From: Carya illinoinensis
Taxonomy: Eukaryota > Streptophyta > Magnoliopsida > Fagales > Juglandaceae
DNA length: 64,000 nt
Direction of reading: 5' to 3'
NCBI RefSeq assembly: GCF_018687715.1
Contig: NC_056758.1
Span: forward strand, 15,009,501-15,073,500
The translations under genes were made by a program, and so were the position numbers. Shown piece after piece: positions 1 to 10,930 of the stretch (within the stretch, counting starts at the first letter, position 1; every line of letters starts with the position of its first letter). The notes beneath the pieces were generated by a model. That model was not told the DNA's origin. It searched no databases and saw nothing but the letters and a program-made list of their open reading frames with translations.

Positions 1-1560
1 ATAATGCCACTATTTAAAATTGCACCTACATAGAAAAAAGTCTCCTATATCACAAAACAGAGGAACTTTTACTTCTTTTTCTGGTTCCTAGAATGTAATT
101 AAGTTTTTTCTTTTGTATACTCCCTATCTACTTGGAAAACGCCTATTACATTCTCTTCAATAAAGCTACTTTTACTTATAATAATAATGAATAAAAAAAA
201 TGAAAAAAGGAGAAACTTTAACCATTTCAATTTCATTAAATTAACATTATGACTATCTCCTAGGCAGCAAGTCTTTCTAGAGACAATCAATTCAAGTACT
301 GTAAGGCAGAAGTTAGAATAAAAAATACACCAAATTTAAAATAGAATAAAAAAGCACAGCTAATTTAAAACACTATTTCAAAAGCTTAAAACGGTCCAAG
401 TAAGTAACTTGGATTCACTCCTAGCAACTCCCTGCACGTGTTATCCAGATGAGCTATGGAACCAATGCTCCTTCCAATACCCAAGATGAAGATGGTATAA
501 TTTTACCTTTTTCTAGACAAATAAATCCCTACTATAACATGCCCCCAACTGTACTCAAGCTTATCGAGTTCCCTTCTGATTTGCAAGGTCCTTGCCATCT
601 GGCCAGGTTCAAGTTGAACTTTGCTTAGCTTTTGGATTTCATTGTACTATTATGGCCTGGTCAGTATACTTGTGTAGCTTCTTACATCTTAAGGAAATAA
701 CAAAGCTCAAGAGGTTTCCTCTTCCATGGAAAAAGATTTAACACCACCAAATTTGGCTCAAGTTGTGTAGTTAAGTGAGATGCTAGCTTGGGTAGAAGCT
801 TGAAGGAACTGTCACATGATCCAAAGAGAGATTTTTCTATAGCTTTGTAGACTCTCAGAGATATTATGCAGCAGCAGAAGCCACTGTTGTTTCTTTTTTA
901 GTGGCTTTAAACACAACATCCAGATGAGAATCCAATCTTCACAAGAATAGGTTTGTGAATCAAGGGTGTATAGTGAAGTTCAATAACATCAGTAGACAAG
1001 CCAAGGGGGAGGGAAACTCTTGTGTGGGCAATTTTTAATAATCTTCTTATGCAATTTGAAGGTGCATTTTACAAGAAGATTGCAGGGGAGATCCTGGTAA
1101 TGTTTTCTCCAGTTTAGGTTTGTTTTAATCCATATACTAACAAATCTAATGTTGTTCCTTTTTTCTTCCTCCTCTTGATCTCCAATCTTTCAACTCCATG
1201 GTAATATTGGAGTAAAAAAATACAATTTCTGTGACTATTTTTGTGTACTAACCTTGCCATTTTTTGATCAATATATTTTAGTTATTTATTAAAAAAACAT
1301 TCTTGTGTAATATTACGGATCTCAAAACAGAACATCAAAACCAAACAGGACATCAAAACCAAAACTATTACAGGTCTCAGGATTAAAAGATTAGCCATAA
1401 AAAAATGATGTTAATTTTCTCACAGAAACCCTAAAAAAAAATCTTCGTATAGATTAGGGGCTTCTAAAAATTCCTCAAATCCAAAAACAAAACCCCTAAT
1501 AGAATCCAACAACATGTACAGATCGAATAACCAAAACTAGAATATATATCATATGTTATA
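1..1560. other. AT-rich flank without a recognisable gene
   Basis: No reading frame with recognisable protein similarity was found on either strand. The stretch is AT-rich with short homopolymers. One tRNA-like sequence (393-463, minus) is listed separately. A telo-box motif AAACCCTAA lies at 1426-1434. Read on the minus strand, this could be the body of a gene whose leader lies at 1676-1960, but I could not identify exons. Confidence 0.4.
393..463 (-). repeat. tRNA-like sequence, possible SINE head
   Basis: On the minus strand the segment starts GGTTCCATAGCTCATCTGGA. This contains a good RNA polymerase III A box (TAGCTCATCTGG) and is followed about 20 nt later by a B-box-like GGAGTGAATCC. 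The two ends can partly pair as an acceptor stem (GGTTCCA with TTGGACC). The A-to-B spacing is short for a functional tRNA and no clean cloverleaf forms, so a degenerate tRNA-derived SINE head is more likely. The same bases also read as a short open stretch, so a small host exon cannot be excluded. Confidence 0.25.
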
Positions 1561-1578
1561 GATTGAATAACCAAAAGC

Positions 1579-1579
<1 letters not shown>

Positions 1580-1664
<85 letters not shown>
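1580..1664. repeat. (GA)42 microsatellite
   Basis: An uninterrupted GA dinucleotide tract of about 85 nt. On the minus strand it is a CT tract, typical of plant 5' leaders. The glutamate/arginine-rich frame across it is an artefact of the repeat. Confidence 0.97.
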
Positions 1665-1667
<3 letters not shown>

Positions 1668-1675
1668 ATTAGGCT

Positions 1676-1960
1676 CGATTTAGGGTTTCCCAAACTCAAA
1701 TCTACGCCACTGAGTCCACGAACCACAATGATCAAAATGAATAAAGAAAAAATTGCTTAGTCTTCGAGCTTCAATCTTCAGCGAGAGTGAGTTTGAGGGC
1801 AGATTGATGGGAAGGATTTTCGATTAGGAGTTTGAGATGGGAAAGAGAGAGCTGAGAGGAGAAGTTCAGAATGAAAAAAGTGGGAAAAAGAAGACACGAA
1901 ATTGAAAACGCACAAGGCAATTTCATCTTCCCACTTTAGATAAAACACTTCGTTTCATTT
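1676..1960 (-). promoter_or_regulatory. possible 5' leader or promoter of a minus-strand gene
   Basis: Read on the minus strand, this stretch is pyrimidine-rich (repeated CTCTC, TTTCCC). It carries a telo-box (AAACCCTAA, plus-strand TTAGGGTTT at 1680-1688) and leads into the CT tract at 1580-1664. This is the usual look of a plant 5' untranslated region. No convincing start codon or downstream exons were identified, so this rests on composition only. Confidence 0.22.
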
Positions 1961-2035
1961 AGTCCACGTCAGCTTTGGTGTGCCGGTTCGTCCGCAAGTG
2001 GCCTGCAACAAGAGTTTTCCAAGCATAACTCTAGA

Positions 2036-2400
2036 AATAAAAATATCTTGATACCATCTATAATGAGACATTTCAGCATATTAAATTATTTAAATAATCG
2101 CAAATACGATTAGTAATGTTAGAGGGAGTTCCAAAAAAATGTTTAATAATAGTATAGATCAAAGTCTTAACACCATTTGGGATGCCCCATCCTATGGTTG
2201 TGTCAAAAATAGGTAAACCTTCATCACCATGCTTAACTACATTTCAAATGGTTCCTTTGCTTCATTTGGTAAATGCTTATCCCACCAATGTCGAAACATG
2301 CTAGAAAATCCTGTAATTAATACATCAACTGTCTCAATTTGATTAAGACTGTTGTTATTATTAACATAAGCATTTGCATCCATAGACATTTTATTCATGG
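2036..2400 (-). pseudogene. retroelement/pararetrovirus-type capsid-like remnant
   Basis: The minus strand gives a broken frame with blocks such as LITGFSSMFRHWWDKHL, then, after a stop and a shift, LIYTIIKHFFGTPSNI, and finally SHYRWYQDIF. These blocks and their order recall a capsid/nucleocapsid domain found in plant retroelement and endogenous caulimovirid polyproteins (GF..... WWD, then IV.HF.G.P, then RWY.D.F). At least two stops and one frameshift interrupt it, and no protease or reverse transcriptase lies nearby, so it is an old isolated fragment. The family match is from memory of motif spacing; the exact source family is uncertain. Confidence 0.4.
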
Positions 2401-2750
2401 TATTGAGGATTTCTTGTTAAGATAATTCATCAATATTTCATTCATAAAGTTTAATACAAAAAACAAAAAATTGTATTTGAAAAAATCTTTCTTCAAACTG
2501 TAAATCAGGTGGAGTAGGTCTGAGATACCGTGTATATTATATATGAATAATGTTACTTTGTCCCCCTATTTTGTCCACTCATTTTGACTACTTATATATT
2601 AATTTTTTTTAATTTTTTAAGAAAGTAACTATTAGTGTATTGTTATTCTTTTTAATAAAAGAATATTAAAAAAATTAAAAAATAAATAAAAAGATCAATT
2701 TTACTTAAGAGGCATGCCTGGCGGTCACTTTCTGGGTGGCACCTAACAAT
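2401..2750. other. AT-rich spacer, nothing recognised
   Basis: Low-complexity AT-rich sequence between the capsid-like remnant and the MITE. No frame, repeat or RNA gene was recognised. Confidence 0.5.
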
Positions 2751-2759
2751 ACTCATTAT

Positions 2760-3418
2760 AGGGGTATCAAATCATGTTAATGGATCATGTTTGTGTCATG
2801 TCAAAGTAGGTATATTATAATATATGTGTTAGGGTTGACACGACATGACACGACATGATAAGCTTAATGGGTCGTGTCGTGTTAAGCTTATCCTGTCAAA
2901 ATATCACATCCTAACACAACCCATTAACATAACGGGTCGGGTCGAGTCAACCCGTTTTAACCCATTAGGAAATATTACGAAATAGGTTAATAGGATACAA
3001 TACGACCCGTTTCGAACTATTGATGTAAATAGGTTGAATAAGCCCTAAATTAAACCGTTTGACCTGATTACATTTAGCATAATTTTATATAAATGTTAAA
3101 ATCACAATATTTATAAAAAATTATAAAACTAACTACAAGTCTAAAATTATAAACCAAATAATAAATATATCGAAATTAAAATTCTAACAATTTTACTTTT
3201 AGGTATATGGGTACAATTGTAACTTTAACTTTCTTAACGTGTCATAACGGGTTATAATGGGTCAAAACGGGTTGACCCGTTATCAACCTGTTAAGCAATT
3301 GTGTCTTAACGGGTCTACCTGTTTTGACCCAAACCCGTTAAGAGTAAACCATAACCCACTATTATCGTGTCGTGTTCGTGTTGGGTTAACGAATTGTATA
3401 ACATATTGCCACCCTCAA
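2760..3418. mobile_element. hAT-type MITE with 8-bp target duplication
   Basis: Both ends share an imperfect inverted repeat. The left end starts AGGGGTATCAAATCATG; the right end, reverse-complemented, runs GAGGGTGGCAATATG. The octamer CTCATTAT lies directly outside each end (2752-2759 and 3419-3426), and the match extends to ten bases (ACTCATTATA). An 8-bp TSD is the mark of hAT transposases. The interior is rich in repeated GGGT/ACCC and TTAACCCGTTT-type motifs on both strands (for example AACGGGTTGACCCG near 3267), so it can form extensive secondary structure. There is no transposase, so it is non-autonomous. The reading frame around 3257-3592 is not a gene. Confidence 0.8.
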
Positions 3419-3439
3419 CTCATTATATATATTATATAC

Positions 3440-3620
3440 ACGGTGACCAAGTGTCCAACTCTCGCAGATGCGCCAATGGCCTTTCGGTCGAATGGCATTA
3501 GCTACCCATGCTTGGGACCTTTCGATCCATTGTTGGTGGTCGGGGTTCAAACCTCCCCCTCCCCACAACTACTAGACCTGATAGTCCTTTAAAAAAATTG
3601 TGTAGCAAAAAAGGAAAAAA
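3440..3620 (+). repeat. weak SINE-like sequence with A-rich tail
   Basis: A B-box-like GGGGTTCAAACCTCCCC lies near 3541, and an A-box-like TGGCATTAGCTACC about 45 bp before it. The segment ends in an A-rich stretch (around 3589-3630). That arrangement fits a tRNA-derived SINE, but the A box is poor and I found no flanking duplication. Confidence 0.3.
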
Positions 3621-3804
3621 AAAAAAAAAAGATCTTGTAGATGCAAAGTGATTATGTACTTCCTTATGCTTTATTATTATTTTTTATTCTAGATATTTTT
3701 AGTTTTACGTAATTTTAAGAACTCTATCATCTTTTTATTATTATTATTATTATGCCATAGATTTTGTAATTTTAATATATTTCCGTTTTCACTTTTTCTA
3801 ATTT

Positions 3805-3823
3805 CACTACAAGAAATCTGGCC
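3805..3823 (+). repeat. left terminal inverted repeat of the CACTA element
   Basis: Sequence CACTACAAGAAATCTGGCC. The neighbouring subterminal DNA to about 4020 has repeated GTAGCGA, TTGCAA and GTTGTA motifs, the likely transposase-binding array. Confidence 0.8.
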
Positions 3824-4056
3824 TATTGTAGCGATTTTTTATATTGTTGCAAAAAAAAAAAAGCTGCAAAAGGTCATCTATTACAACGTTTTTAAAATAG
3901 TCGCTCATTTTTTTCTCAAAACTCAAAGGATTCGTGATTTTTTTATTTACAGCAAAAAATATAATACTTGAAGCGATTTTAATCGTTGTATTTGTAAAAA
4001 TATGTTTACAGCGCCTAAATAATAGTCGAAATTGAGTCTGGGCACCAAATTTCATT

Positions 4057-4122
4057 CCCCCCCCCCCCCCCCCCCCCAATTTCCTCTTTCTTTTCCGTCC
4101 AGCAATCTCACCCCCCCCCCCC
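4057..4122. repeat. poly-C runs (21 C and 12 C)
   Basis: A 21-base cytosine run (4057-4077) is followed 33 bp later by a 12-base run (from 4111). Such G-rich minus-strand tracts can form G-quadruplex or i-motif structures. They mark the start of a GC-rich island (about 4050-4520) unlike the rest of the element. Confidence 0.9.
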
Positions 4123-4280
4123 TCTCCCCTCTTAATCCTCAGTGATCTTCTCCCTTGATGCAAGCTGCCAGGCATAGCCCGTCTCCAGCGACCCCACCAC
4201 GTCACTGCCACCTTACCTCGACGTCCACCCCCTCCTTCTCCCCCAAACCCCATGCCGAAAATTTCCTCTTCCCCAAATCT

Positions 4281-4282
<2 letters not shown>

Positions 4283-4335
<53 letters not shown>
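4283..4335. repeat. (CT)26 microsatellite
   Basis: An uninterrupted CT tract of 53 nt inside a CT/CCC-rich segment that resembles a plant 5' leader on the plus strand. The serine/leucine-rich frames across it are repeat artefacts. Confidence 0.95.
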
Positions 4336-4339
<4 letters not shown>

Positions 4340-4340
<1 letters not shown>

Positions 4341-7300
4341 TCTCTGTATCGTCATCTCTAGGGGCACCTTTCGCCACCACTCACACATCGATGCCATCAC
4401 CAGTCCTCTATCGGAGCCCCTTTCTCCTCCGTGCCTAGCCCAGCCTCCCGAGGCCATCCTTCTCTCCCTTGCTATGTTCACAACCCACGACCCCCACGTG
4501 GTTTACTTCTCTGCCAGTCCCTTTTGAGTTTGGCCTTTTCTTTTCTTCTGTTTTTCTTCATCTTTTGCTAGATTATATATATATATGTGTGTGTGTGTAA
4601 TTCTCACCCTGACATTCATGATTTCCCATTTGTTACATTTCTGAGGCTCAAATATATGTTCATCGATTTGAAATTGTAATCTTGTAACGGAAACCCTAAC
4701 TTATTAGACACTCGATCTGTTAATGCACAGTTGGTGTTTCCCTGTGTATGTCGCCCATTGATTGAAAAGGAATGGGCTTCTTATCTTGGGGTCCATTAAC
4801 ACTAATCCCCTGTTTCTGGTGAATCATTTCCAACTCTCATGGCTTGTGTTCTTCTCAGTAATCTTGGAGCATCCAGAACCATGTTTATTGTTTTTACTTT
4901 TTTGTATCTACTTGGTTATGGCAGCTAACATCTTTTGAATGTCTTTTGTCTTTAACTTTTGTTTCACAAATACAACTTACATATTTTATCTATTGAAGTT
5001 GGATGGAAGATGAAAGATGTGAAAAGATCGGCAGCTGGCGAACTGAAGGTATATCTTTGTTTCTTGTTATTAAATCAAGGGTGGTGCTGGTGTTCTCAAT
5101 ATTGTTGCTCAATTTTATTATCTCTTTATTTTCTTCTAGTTTCTTTGTGTTTGATTGATAAATGATGAACTTTAGTCTTATTAGAAGTTTGAGACTAGAT
5201 CTGCACAACCATATGTTACTTACCTGGTATTGATTACACACATATGTTACATGGACTTGCACTCATTTTAGTTATAAAAAAATGTTACGTGGACTTGCAT
5301 ATAGGTTGTGGGTGTGGGCAACCATCATGTGCTAAATTGGAGTATAGGTTAGACAACCTTCTATATACGTTCAAAAAAGCTCTTGTAAACTTGTGCATGA
5401 ATGTTCTTTATTCGTAGAGGAAAATCTTAGAATTCTGCACTTGTCATATTTTTATGTCTATTGGATGGCTGGTATTACTACTGATACAAGTTTATTGTTG
5501 TTTTTAATATAGTTATAATTGGACGTTGGGATTTCCAGGTAACTTGAAAAATCCCAAAAGGGCTAGTGTGCACATGCATGTGTGATTCTGCAAGGCTTAA
5601 GATTATTAAACGATTAACTTTATTTAGCTATCATCTTAACTTTGTTAACTTTGAGCTTTATTATATATAATCTCCCTCTCTCTCTAGTTTCATCCTTATC
5701 CATCTTTCAACCTTGCTATATTCATTTATTTTCATTCATATATAGCCAAAGCTCAATCCAAAAACCAATATAAATGATGTTGAACATTTCAAATGCTAAT
5801 CCATTTTCCTTGTTCCCTTGTCTTTTAGAATGGATACTCTTCACTTCTGTCATTCACAATGCCTAACATTAACAATACAGTGACAAATAAGAGCAGTAAG
5901 GGAAATTACCATGAAAGCAAGGATTTCTTTCTTTGTTTCATTCTTGTTTCCTTCTTTAAAGTAAGTTTCTTTCCCAATACTACATATTTTCTTCTTCTCT
6001 TTTTTCCTATGTTGCCCCAGCTCTTTCCGTACATGGAGTTATTGTTACTGCTTGTGTTTTCCTAATCAATTCATATTTATAATTTTCTTCTTGTGTATAT
6101 CATTACATAAAAAAATAATTGTTTATGTGAACATCTAACTATTAGATTTCTGAAGAAGAATTGGAAAGTGTTTTGGTTCTATTTTGAGATGTTGGTCATC
6201 ATTTGAAGATAGCCCTCTGTTTTAGTGAAAGCTTTTCCCTTTTTTGGTTAGTTGAAATAGATAGGTCCACATAGAATATAGATCAAAATGATATAGAAAG
6301 TATCTCTGCATTTCATTTGTCTAGCTCTTAGGTTATTTAATGAATCTGCAAAGTAATTAATTACATCTATTTTGGCTGTTGTGTGTGTAAGTGACGGTGG
6401 GTGATTTTATTTTTCTGACTTGAGGTAAAATGTGAATGAATTTCAAAAGTTTGAGATGGAGAGCAAGGTATTTTTGAGATGCTTGTGTTGGGTTAGCATG
6501 TTTAGTTTAAGTGGGGTCATTGTATTGGCAAGTGGAGTATAAATAAGACTAAACCAGGTTCCAAGGATCATCCTTATGATCCTGCTCATGATTCAGTTCT
6601 TTCACGTGTCAAGTATCTCTTCCCTGCTGAATCTGTGGCATCAGGACGACGTTGAGTATGTCTATATGTTTTGCTCTGCAGGATGCGAACACAAAAAATT
6701 TCTAGTTGATGGCTACACATTCTCTCCTTTTGTGCACACAACTGTATGTCGTGCTTTCCTTTCCTTTGCATTGATTGATTTATCTAAATACTTTATGTTC
6801 ACTTTTTGTGTCCAATTATGAATTATGCAATATGAATCTTGGTTATGATGATTAAAGGGGAAAATGGCCATATAAAATTGTTAAAAGGCTAAGATATTTT
6901 ATTTTTCATACTGAAAAAAAAAAAGTAAGCAACCAAGGATTTTATTCAAACTAGTAGGTTCGATTAGAATTTTCTAGTTTGCCGAGAGCTACATTTGCTG
7001 TTTATGCTATGCTTTCACAAAAAATGATGTTTCTTCTCTTTTTCATATAAAATGCAAGTATGAATTCGCAATAGATTTCATGCATTGAGATTATGCATGA
7101 CTGAATCTATATCTAACAATATATTATTAACAAATGCAAAGGATGTGACACATGCAAAGGTCATATTTTCAGCTTTAGCTTTAAGGTTTAATATGTCTAA
7201 GTATGGTTTACTTAGACACTATTACTATCTAGGCATGCATTAGCATCATGCACATACTATATTTTTGGACAAGATCTTGGTAGGGACATGTAAACGAGAG

Positions 7301-8002
7301 TACATTTTTTTTTTTTACAAGTATAAACAAGAGGACCCGAAAGCCTTGTAATTATCTTTGTAATCATGGGCCTAGGATAAGTAGCTGATAAAAGAGCTAA
7401 TCTGACACCATACATTGAGCTTTTTAAGATCTTGTTGGCTAAAAAAAGCGTAAATATTTAATTAGTATTTGTTGACATAAGCACATTTTACTTACCTAGT
7501 TGTGTATCATTTATTTGAGAGCTTTATTTTTATGTCATGTTATAAATTCCCTCTTGTGCATTATTGCTCTATGTATAATTTCTTAAGTAAAATGTATTAC
7601 TTGAATGCCTGTGAGCTCTTATAATTAAGTATTTAAATCTTAGTCGGTTCTACTTTGATGTACTATGTCTAAAATTCTCTATGAATCTTTAATTGTCAAC
7701 CTGATTGTCAATTGCCATTTATTTATTCTGTACAACTCGGAGGGATTTAAGAATTGTGTCATTGTGGTCTCCTTTATTTGCATTATTTTATGTTTTGGCT
7801 TATTGTCTTTGTAATTCTTTCTTATACAGCTATAAGTGATGACAAACAATCTCTTCAGTTCCAAAATTGTAATAAGGAGAAAAGAAATATCCATATAGAG
7901 CTATACTTTATGGCTTTATGGGCTTTATTCTTCTCATTTTCGTTTTCACATTGCTATGAGCTATTTTATCTTAAGATTTTTATTTGAAGATTCACATTAT
8001 AG
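4340..8002 (+). other. left interior of the CACTA element, intron-like DNA
   Basis: A GC-rich leader-like island (4050-4520) is followed by AT- and T-rich sequence typical of plant introns. A (TA)/(TG) tract lies at about 4576-4599. A short exon-like piece bounded by AG and GT occurs at about 4999-5048 (reads GWKMKDVKRSAAGELK) and a second at 6557-6652 (separate entry). The layout, a leader and then short exon-like islands in one direction, is what captured genomic gene pieces look like. I could not assign the gene. Confidence 0.35.
6557..6652 (+). pseudogene. unassigned exon-like fragment in the CACTA element
   Basis: An open stretch of 32 codons follows an acceptor-like ACCAG and contains HPYDPAHDSVLSRVKYLFP and AESVASGRR before a TGA. 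Codon use and acidic/aromatic content look like real coding sequence, and it has the same orientation as the three identified exons downstream. I do not recognise the protein family. It could be a fourth captured gene or chance. Confidence 0.3.
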
Positions 8003-8086
8003 GTTGTTAGAGGTGGCAGAAGAATTGAGATATCTATATATGACATTGTTGTTGGTGATGTTGTACCTCTTAACATTGGTAATCAG
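8003..8086 (+). pseudogene. captured exon of an ACA-type plant Ca2+-ATPase
   Basis: The 84-bp open exon encodes 28 residues including GGRRIEISIYDIVVGDV and VPLNIGNQ. This matches the start of the actuator domain of autoinhibited P2B Ca2+-ATPases (ACA family), calcium pumps of plant plasma or internal membranes, just before the conserved PADG segment. It is bounded by a pyrimidine/AT-rich acceptor ending in AG (8001-8002) and a GT donor (8087), so a complete internal exon with its splice sites was taken. No neighbouring ATPase exons (phosphorylation motif DKTGTLT and so on) were seen, so the fragment cannot make a pump. Confidence 0.8.
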
Positions 8087-8987
8087 GTATTACATGTTTC
8101 GTTGCCTAAGTTAAACTAAATTTCTTTGCCATAACTCTTTTTTTATGCTTCAATAAATATTATTTTGCCTTGTTACCAATAGGTAGCGACTGATTGCTGA
8201 TAAATTTCTTGCAACTAAAGTAGAAGAAAATGATTTGGCATTCATGATGACAAGCTAGGAAGTATCTAACATGATGTGGATATGATCTGAATAGCAACAT
8301 CTTTAAGAAATAAATACAGAGTAGGAATTATCTAACATGTGTACATGCACGTGCATGCACTCGTATCTCATCTTCCTAAAGTTTAAAGTGCGTGGCCCAT
8401 TCACAACCTTTTGAAAATTTCTGTTCCACTTCATTTTTTTCATTATTTCTTTGTATGCTCCACTGGCATTCAGAATTTAATTAGTCTCTTGCTGGAGATC
8501 TTAGTGGTCCATTTTATGAGAATGCATTTTTTTAACACTTTCCTTGTTAATAAATGTAAAAGCTTGGAACAGAATCTCGTCACTTAAACGATTATTCTTG
8601 TTCAACTAAATGTTGGTCATAAATTTAGAATAATCTATTATGGATCTTTTCGACACTGTGAATCTGAAAGCTGGCCTCAAGAGCTACATCTCTTGTTTTT
8701 CTCATGTACCTACTTCTTACTTTATGACTATCTGTTTTGGATGATATGAAATCTGTTTTGAATCACGTTTTAATGGTTATCTTGTGGATATCCATGATAC
8801 TCAAGAGATTGAAACTAACTATTTATTAATATTCAAGAAATTGGTTGTTTGAATGTTGCTTTTGAAATATCTAACTAATGGTCCCAAAAACATAGATATC
8901 TACCAAATGTTTGCTATATGGTTGAGTGATTTTTTTTTCTCATATTGTGGAAAAAGAAACTTATTTTGGTTGCTGCATCAATTGCAG

Positions 8988-9088
8988 TTTATCCTAATGG
9001 TTGTGTTTGCACATCAATCCTACATCCTCTTGGTGAGGACCCGAATGGCTCTGAGCTTGCGAGTGAATTCAAGACACCGGTTCATACG
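8988..9088 (+). pseudogene. captured exon of a UBC7-like ubiquitin-conjugating enzyme
   Basis: After a TTGCAG acceptor the frame reads YPNGCVCTSILHPLGEDPNG and then SELASEFKTPVHT before a GTATGT donor. This matches the catalytic centre of class I E2 enzymes of the UBC7/UBE2G type (usual pattern YP.GRVCISILH, then the acidic loop GEDPNGYELASERWTPVHT). The second cysteine of the block, VC.SILH, is the position of the active-site cysteine that carries ubiquitin, and it is kept. R>C after YPNG, I>T before SILH, Y>S before ELAS and RW>FK before TPVHT are changes away from the family pattern. Only one exon is present. Confidence 0.85.
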
Positions 9089-9606
9089 GTATGTCATAAA
9101 CACTTCAAACTAAAGCTCTCTTGCTTTCTTTTTATAAATATGGTAAATTTGAGATTGGAAGTCTTTACTTTCCAAGTTCTGTTTTAAGGAAGGTTGTGGT
9201 GCTATGTTCATATTCTAAAGCAGTTGTTGAACTGTAGATTAAATTGAAAAATGTTTTATATTATTTCCTTGTAAGTGAAAAATACTATTAAGCTTTTCTA
9301 GGGTTAACAATACACTTTTCTTCCAGAATGTCATAAAAAAGAGATTTTATTCTAAAGTTGTATTTTACTTGAATGGAGTTCTACTTTGAGATCAGTAAAT
9401 TAGATTGATGTTGATGTGTTACAACTACTATGGAAAGTAGGTTTTCATGCATTCTTCACCTACAATAAGGCTTTCCTTGTATGTATGACTTCAAGCTCTT
9501 TTCACTTTCGAGGTCTTTTGTTCTACTAATATGTTGGTGTTGTATCTATCCAGAAAACTCATATACAAGTATGCCTTTGTTTCTATTTTTAGTCTTTCTC
9601 TCATAA

Positions 9607-9611
9607 GTCAC
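9607..9611. repeat. target-site duplication GTCAC, left copy
   Basis: GTCAC directly precedes the LTR and is repeated directly after the other LTR at 19401-19405, the 5-bp duplication expected of Ty3/gypsy integrase. Confidence 0.95.
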
Positions 9612-10930
9612 TGACCGGTGCAAAACTGCAAGTGCACAGTATCGTAGTTTTATAGTAAAGTAATAAGAAGAGTATCGTCCTCAGGGATTGGTACCTTACT
9701 CTTGCCAAATACCAAAATTATACTAATCTCAATTTTATCTAGAGGAATCGCTAAGGTTTTTGTAGTTACAAATAAAACTAGATCAACTCAAAGAGAAATA
9801 AGCAAAGGAAATAAAACTGATGTTTGAAGATCAAATTGATGGGAAGAAAACTTCTAGGAAATCGATTTCACCTAATTCTTCACTATGCTTTTCTCATCCA
9901 GCTAATTTAACTTAAACCTCTTTTGCCTATTAGCAAATCTCTAATTCATCCAAAAGCCTCTTTCGATAGTCAATTGGAATTGACTCTTGGTTATCAATTC
10001 ACACAAGAGTATGCAAATTCAATAATCAAGAACGCAATGAGATTAATGATTTAATGACTACATAGGTTCATACAAGTCTTTCGATCTCTATACTTACCTA
10101 TGCCGAAATATCCAAGATCTACCCTATGATTCCCTCTTTCGACAGCAAATCACAAGATTACTTATCATCTAATCAATGGCCAGTTAATTAGAAGCAATAA
10201 ATTCAGAATAAATCAGATAAACAAAGAGAGACTTGCATTAAATTAGCATAGACAATCAAGCATAGTTTGGAAATAGGTTACATCGTTTTCCTAGAATGAA
10301 GAAAATTTAGCTCATGCTAGAAATGGAATTCAACATAAACGAATTCACCATAATTGTTCTGAGAAGATGGGAAGAAGAAAATAAACACTGAAAAATCCTC
10401 CTTGCAGCCTCAACTCGTTGTCAAAAGCTCAAGGGAACGATTCAACGCTTTTCTCTCGTCCGTGCTCGTGTATGATTCCAATGTACGTGCAATAATTGGA
10501 ATTCCGTCTCCAAAACAAATGAATTGAATCCTTCTAGCTGTGTTTTTCTATCCCAAAGAGTGTTCTCCAGTCAAAACTCGCGGCTCTAGAGTGAAAAATG
10601 GCTTTTATATGGTCCCACGGCGGTAAACCTAAAATCTGTCAAAATACGATGTTCGCTCGAGCGGGGTGTCGAGCGCGCGTCGAGCGTTCGACTCTGCCTG
10701 ATTTCGCTCGAGCGTCCTATCGAGCGCACATCGAGCGTTCGACTCTGCCTGATTTCGCTCGAGCAGCCAATGTCTCCGCTCGAGCGATCTTCGTTTTTCA
10801 GCAACCCGCTCGAGCTCCCTGTCGAGCGGCAGTCGAGCGTTTGAATCTGCCTGAATTCGCTCGAGCGGCCAAAAGCCTCCGCTCGAGCGAACTTGTAAAA
10901 TCTGCAATATGAAATTTTTGCAAGTCATCA
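9612..10930 (-). repeat. 3' LTR of the Athila-like element
   Basis: In window orientation it begins TGACCGGTGCAAAACTG and ends TTTTTGCAAGTCATCA. It is the same length as its partner at 18082-19400. A cluster of CGCTCGAGCG-type palindromes lies at about 10660-10893. Confidence 0.95.

Noticed and set aside
393..463. Functional tRNA gene
   Set aside because: A-to-B box spacing is too short and the T arm does not form.
1563..1760. Open frame with a long alternating Glu/Arg stretch
   Set aside because: It is the translation of the (GA)42 microsatellite.
3257..3592. 111-residue plus-strand frame
   Set aside because: It crosses the right end of the hAT-type MITE into a SINE-like sequence and has no protein features.
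4155..4527. Overlapping open frames rich in Ser/Leu and Pro
   Set aside because: They come from the CT tract and poly-C runs; no domain is visible and the region resembles a leader.
8003..9088. Ordinary host gene on the plus strand
   Set aside because: Neighbouring exons belong to different proteins, no complete domain exists, and the fragments lie between transposon ends.
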